Source of the DNA: Avibacterium paragallinarum
Lineage (GTDB): Bacteria > Pseudomonadota > Gammaproteobacteria > Enterobacterales > Pasteurellaceae
Direction: 5' to 3'
Assembly: GCF_900450705.1 (NCBI RefSeq)
Contig: NZ_UGHK01000001.1
Coordinates: forward strand, 1-64,000
Length of the DNA stretch: 64,000 nt
In this document: positions 63,303-64,000 of the stretch, in pieces
Numbering within the stretch: position 1 is the stretch's first letter
Layout of the letters: every line of letters starts with the position of its first letter
The notes under the pieces: model-generated
Database searches by the model: none
The model's input: only the letters and a program-made list of their open reading frames with translations
Told to the model about the DNA's origin: nothing
Made by a program: the position numbers and the translations under genes

Positions 63303-64000
63303 TTAAAATTTATAACCTCGATGCAATGCTACAATGCCCGCACTCAAGTTGTAATAGTTCACTTGCTCAAATCCCGCCTCTTCCATCATTGTTTTGAGAT
63401 CCTCTTGCTTAGGGTGCATTCGGATTGATTCCGCTAAATAACGGTAACTATCGCCGTCATTCACCACCACTTCGCCGATTTTCGGCAAAATATTGAAGGA
63501 ATAGAAATTATAAATTTTGCTGAGTGGATCTAGGATCGGCTTAGAAAATTCCAACACCAACAAACGCCCACTAGGTTTTAATACGCGGAACATTGACCGC
63601 AGAGCTTTGTCTTTATCGGTAACATTGCGTAAGCCGAAGCTGATAATTACGCAGTCAAAGGTGTTATCGGCAAAGGGCAGGGTTTCCGCGTTGGCTTGCA
63701 CATAGTCAATATTGCCCACCACGCCAAGATTGCGTAATTTATCCCGCCCCACGTTGAGCATTGAGGAATTGATGTCAGCCAAAATCACTTGCCCCGTTTC
63801 CCCCACAAGACGAGAAAACTTGGCACTGAAATCGCCCGTTCCGCCTGCCAGATCTAGCACTTTTTGCCCTTTCCGCACGCCACTGCAATCGATCGTAAAT
63901 CGTTTCCAAACGCGATGAATACCGAAAGAAAGCAAATCATTCATTAAATCATATTTATCGGCTACGGAATGAAACACGTTGGCAACGAGTTTTTGCTTTT
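63303..64000 (-). CDS. ubiE: Ubiquinone/menaquinone C-methyltransferase UbiE, partial
   Basis: The frame stays open to the window edge, so about 25 N-terminal residues are outside it; a start at 63977 would be internal. Class I SAM methyltransferase motif [19 protein letters not shown] near residue 42 of the visible part, [20 protein letters not shown] and the C-terminal [18 protein letters not shown]. It methylates demethylmenaquinone and the ubiquinone precursor. Head of the ubiE-ubiJ-ubiB-tatABC cluster. Confidence 0.95.
   Translation of the reverse strand, partial: KQKLVANVFHSVADKYDLMNDLLSFGIHRVWKRFTIDCSGVRKGQKVLDLAGGTGDFSAKFSRLVGETGQVILADINSSMLNVGRDKLRNLGVVGNIDYVQANAETLPFADNTFDCVIISFGLRNVTDKDKALRSMFRVLKPSGRLLVLEFSKPILDPLSKIYNFYSFNILPKIGEVVVNDGDSYRYLAESIRMHPKQEDLKTMMEEAGFEQVNYYNLSAGIVALHRGYKF

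Noticed and set aside
63303-63977. ubiE starting at 63977
   Set aside because: That codon is GTG within the conserved [14 protein letters not shown] stretch, and upstream codons (KQKLVAN) in the same frame match the family, so the real start is outside the window.

Overview
The window comes from a member of the Pasteurellaceae. The 9-base DNA uptake signal AAGTGCGGT and its complement recur throughout, the codon use is AT-leaning, and the ubiE-ubiJ-ubiB-tatABC and cysZ-cysK neighbourhoods are typical gammaproteobacterial ones. The genus cannot be fixed from sequence alone (Haemophilus, Aggregatibacter, Avibacterium and Pasteurella are all possible). About three quarters of the window is prophage; the rightmost 16 kb is ordinary chromosome.

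Region 1 (1-12.7 kb) is the right part of a P2-like myovirus prophage whose left part lies outside the window. It holds a badly frameshifted tape measure gene, then tail genes U, X, D, V, W, J, I, H and G. After these comes a Mu-type DNA-modification module: Com zinc finger protein, an adenine methyltransferase of the Hin1523/Hia5 kind, and small reverse-strand genes. A 719-bp IS1016-like element (IS1595 family, 8-bp target duplication) sits inside one of the small genes.

Region 2 (12.7-14.45 kb) holds a helix-turn-helix gene, a first tyrosine integrase, and a 58-bp copy of the 3' half of tRNA-Leu(UAA), the classic HP1 attachment core.

Region 3 (14.45-47.85 kb) is a nearly complete HP1-like (P2-group) prophage. 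From left to right it has an HP1-type integrase, a ParDE-like toxin-antitoxin pair, CI-like repressor and divergent early control region, small early genes, a HUH replication endonuclease (broken), two methyltransferase-type genes, an AT-rich accessory island, HicAB, an Ogr-like activator, portal and terminase, then the head, tail, lysis, tail-fibre and accessory genes. The accessory end carries a candidate Acb2/Tad1-like nucleotide sponge, Com, a C5 methyltransferase and a second, almost identical adenine methyltransferase. Several genes are damaged: sheath by an in-frame TGA, rep by a frameshift and a TAG, a methylase-like gene at an A11 tract, and a papain-like gene at a T8 tract. It is therefore probably defective as it stands.

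Region 4 (47.9-64 kb, chromosome) has cysK, cysZ, zipA, ligA, nrdD, nrdG, a TatD-family nuclease gene, hemB, tatCBA, ubiB, ubiJ and the 3' part of ubiE, all with open frames. nrdD has tandem NrdR-box-like sites and an FNR-like site upstream. An 866-bp block of inverted intergenic repeats separates it from nrdG.

The most interesting points are: (a) the two prophages share a near-identical Com/adenine-methyltransferase block, and an attachment core lies between two integrases with no partner at the right end, as if the HP1-like phage circle had entered by homologous recombination; (b) an identical leader sits in front of two different methyltransferase genes directly downstream of com; (c) a likely programmed -1 frameshift makes the E/E' tail chaperone; (d) there is a candidate anti-CBASS/anti-Thoeris sponge gene; (e) an Ibs-like hydrophobic peptide with a strong promoter and structured leader lies in an otherwise empty gap; (f) two loci have long antisense-overlapping open frames.
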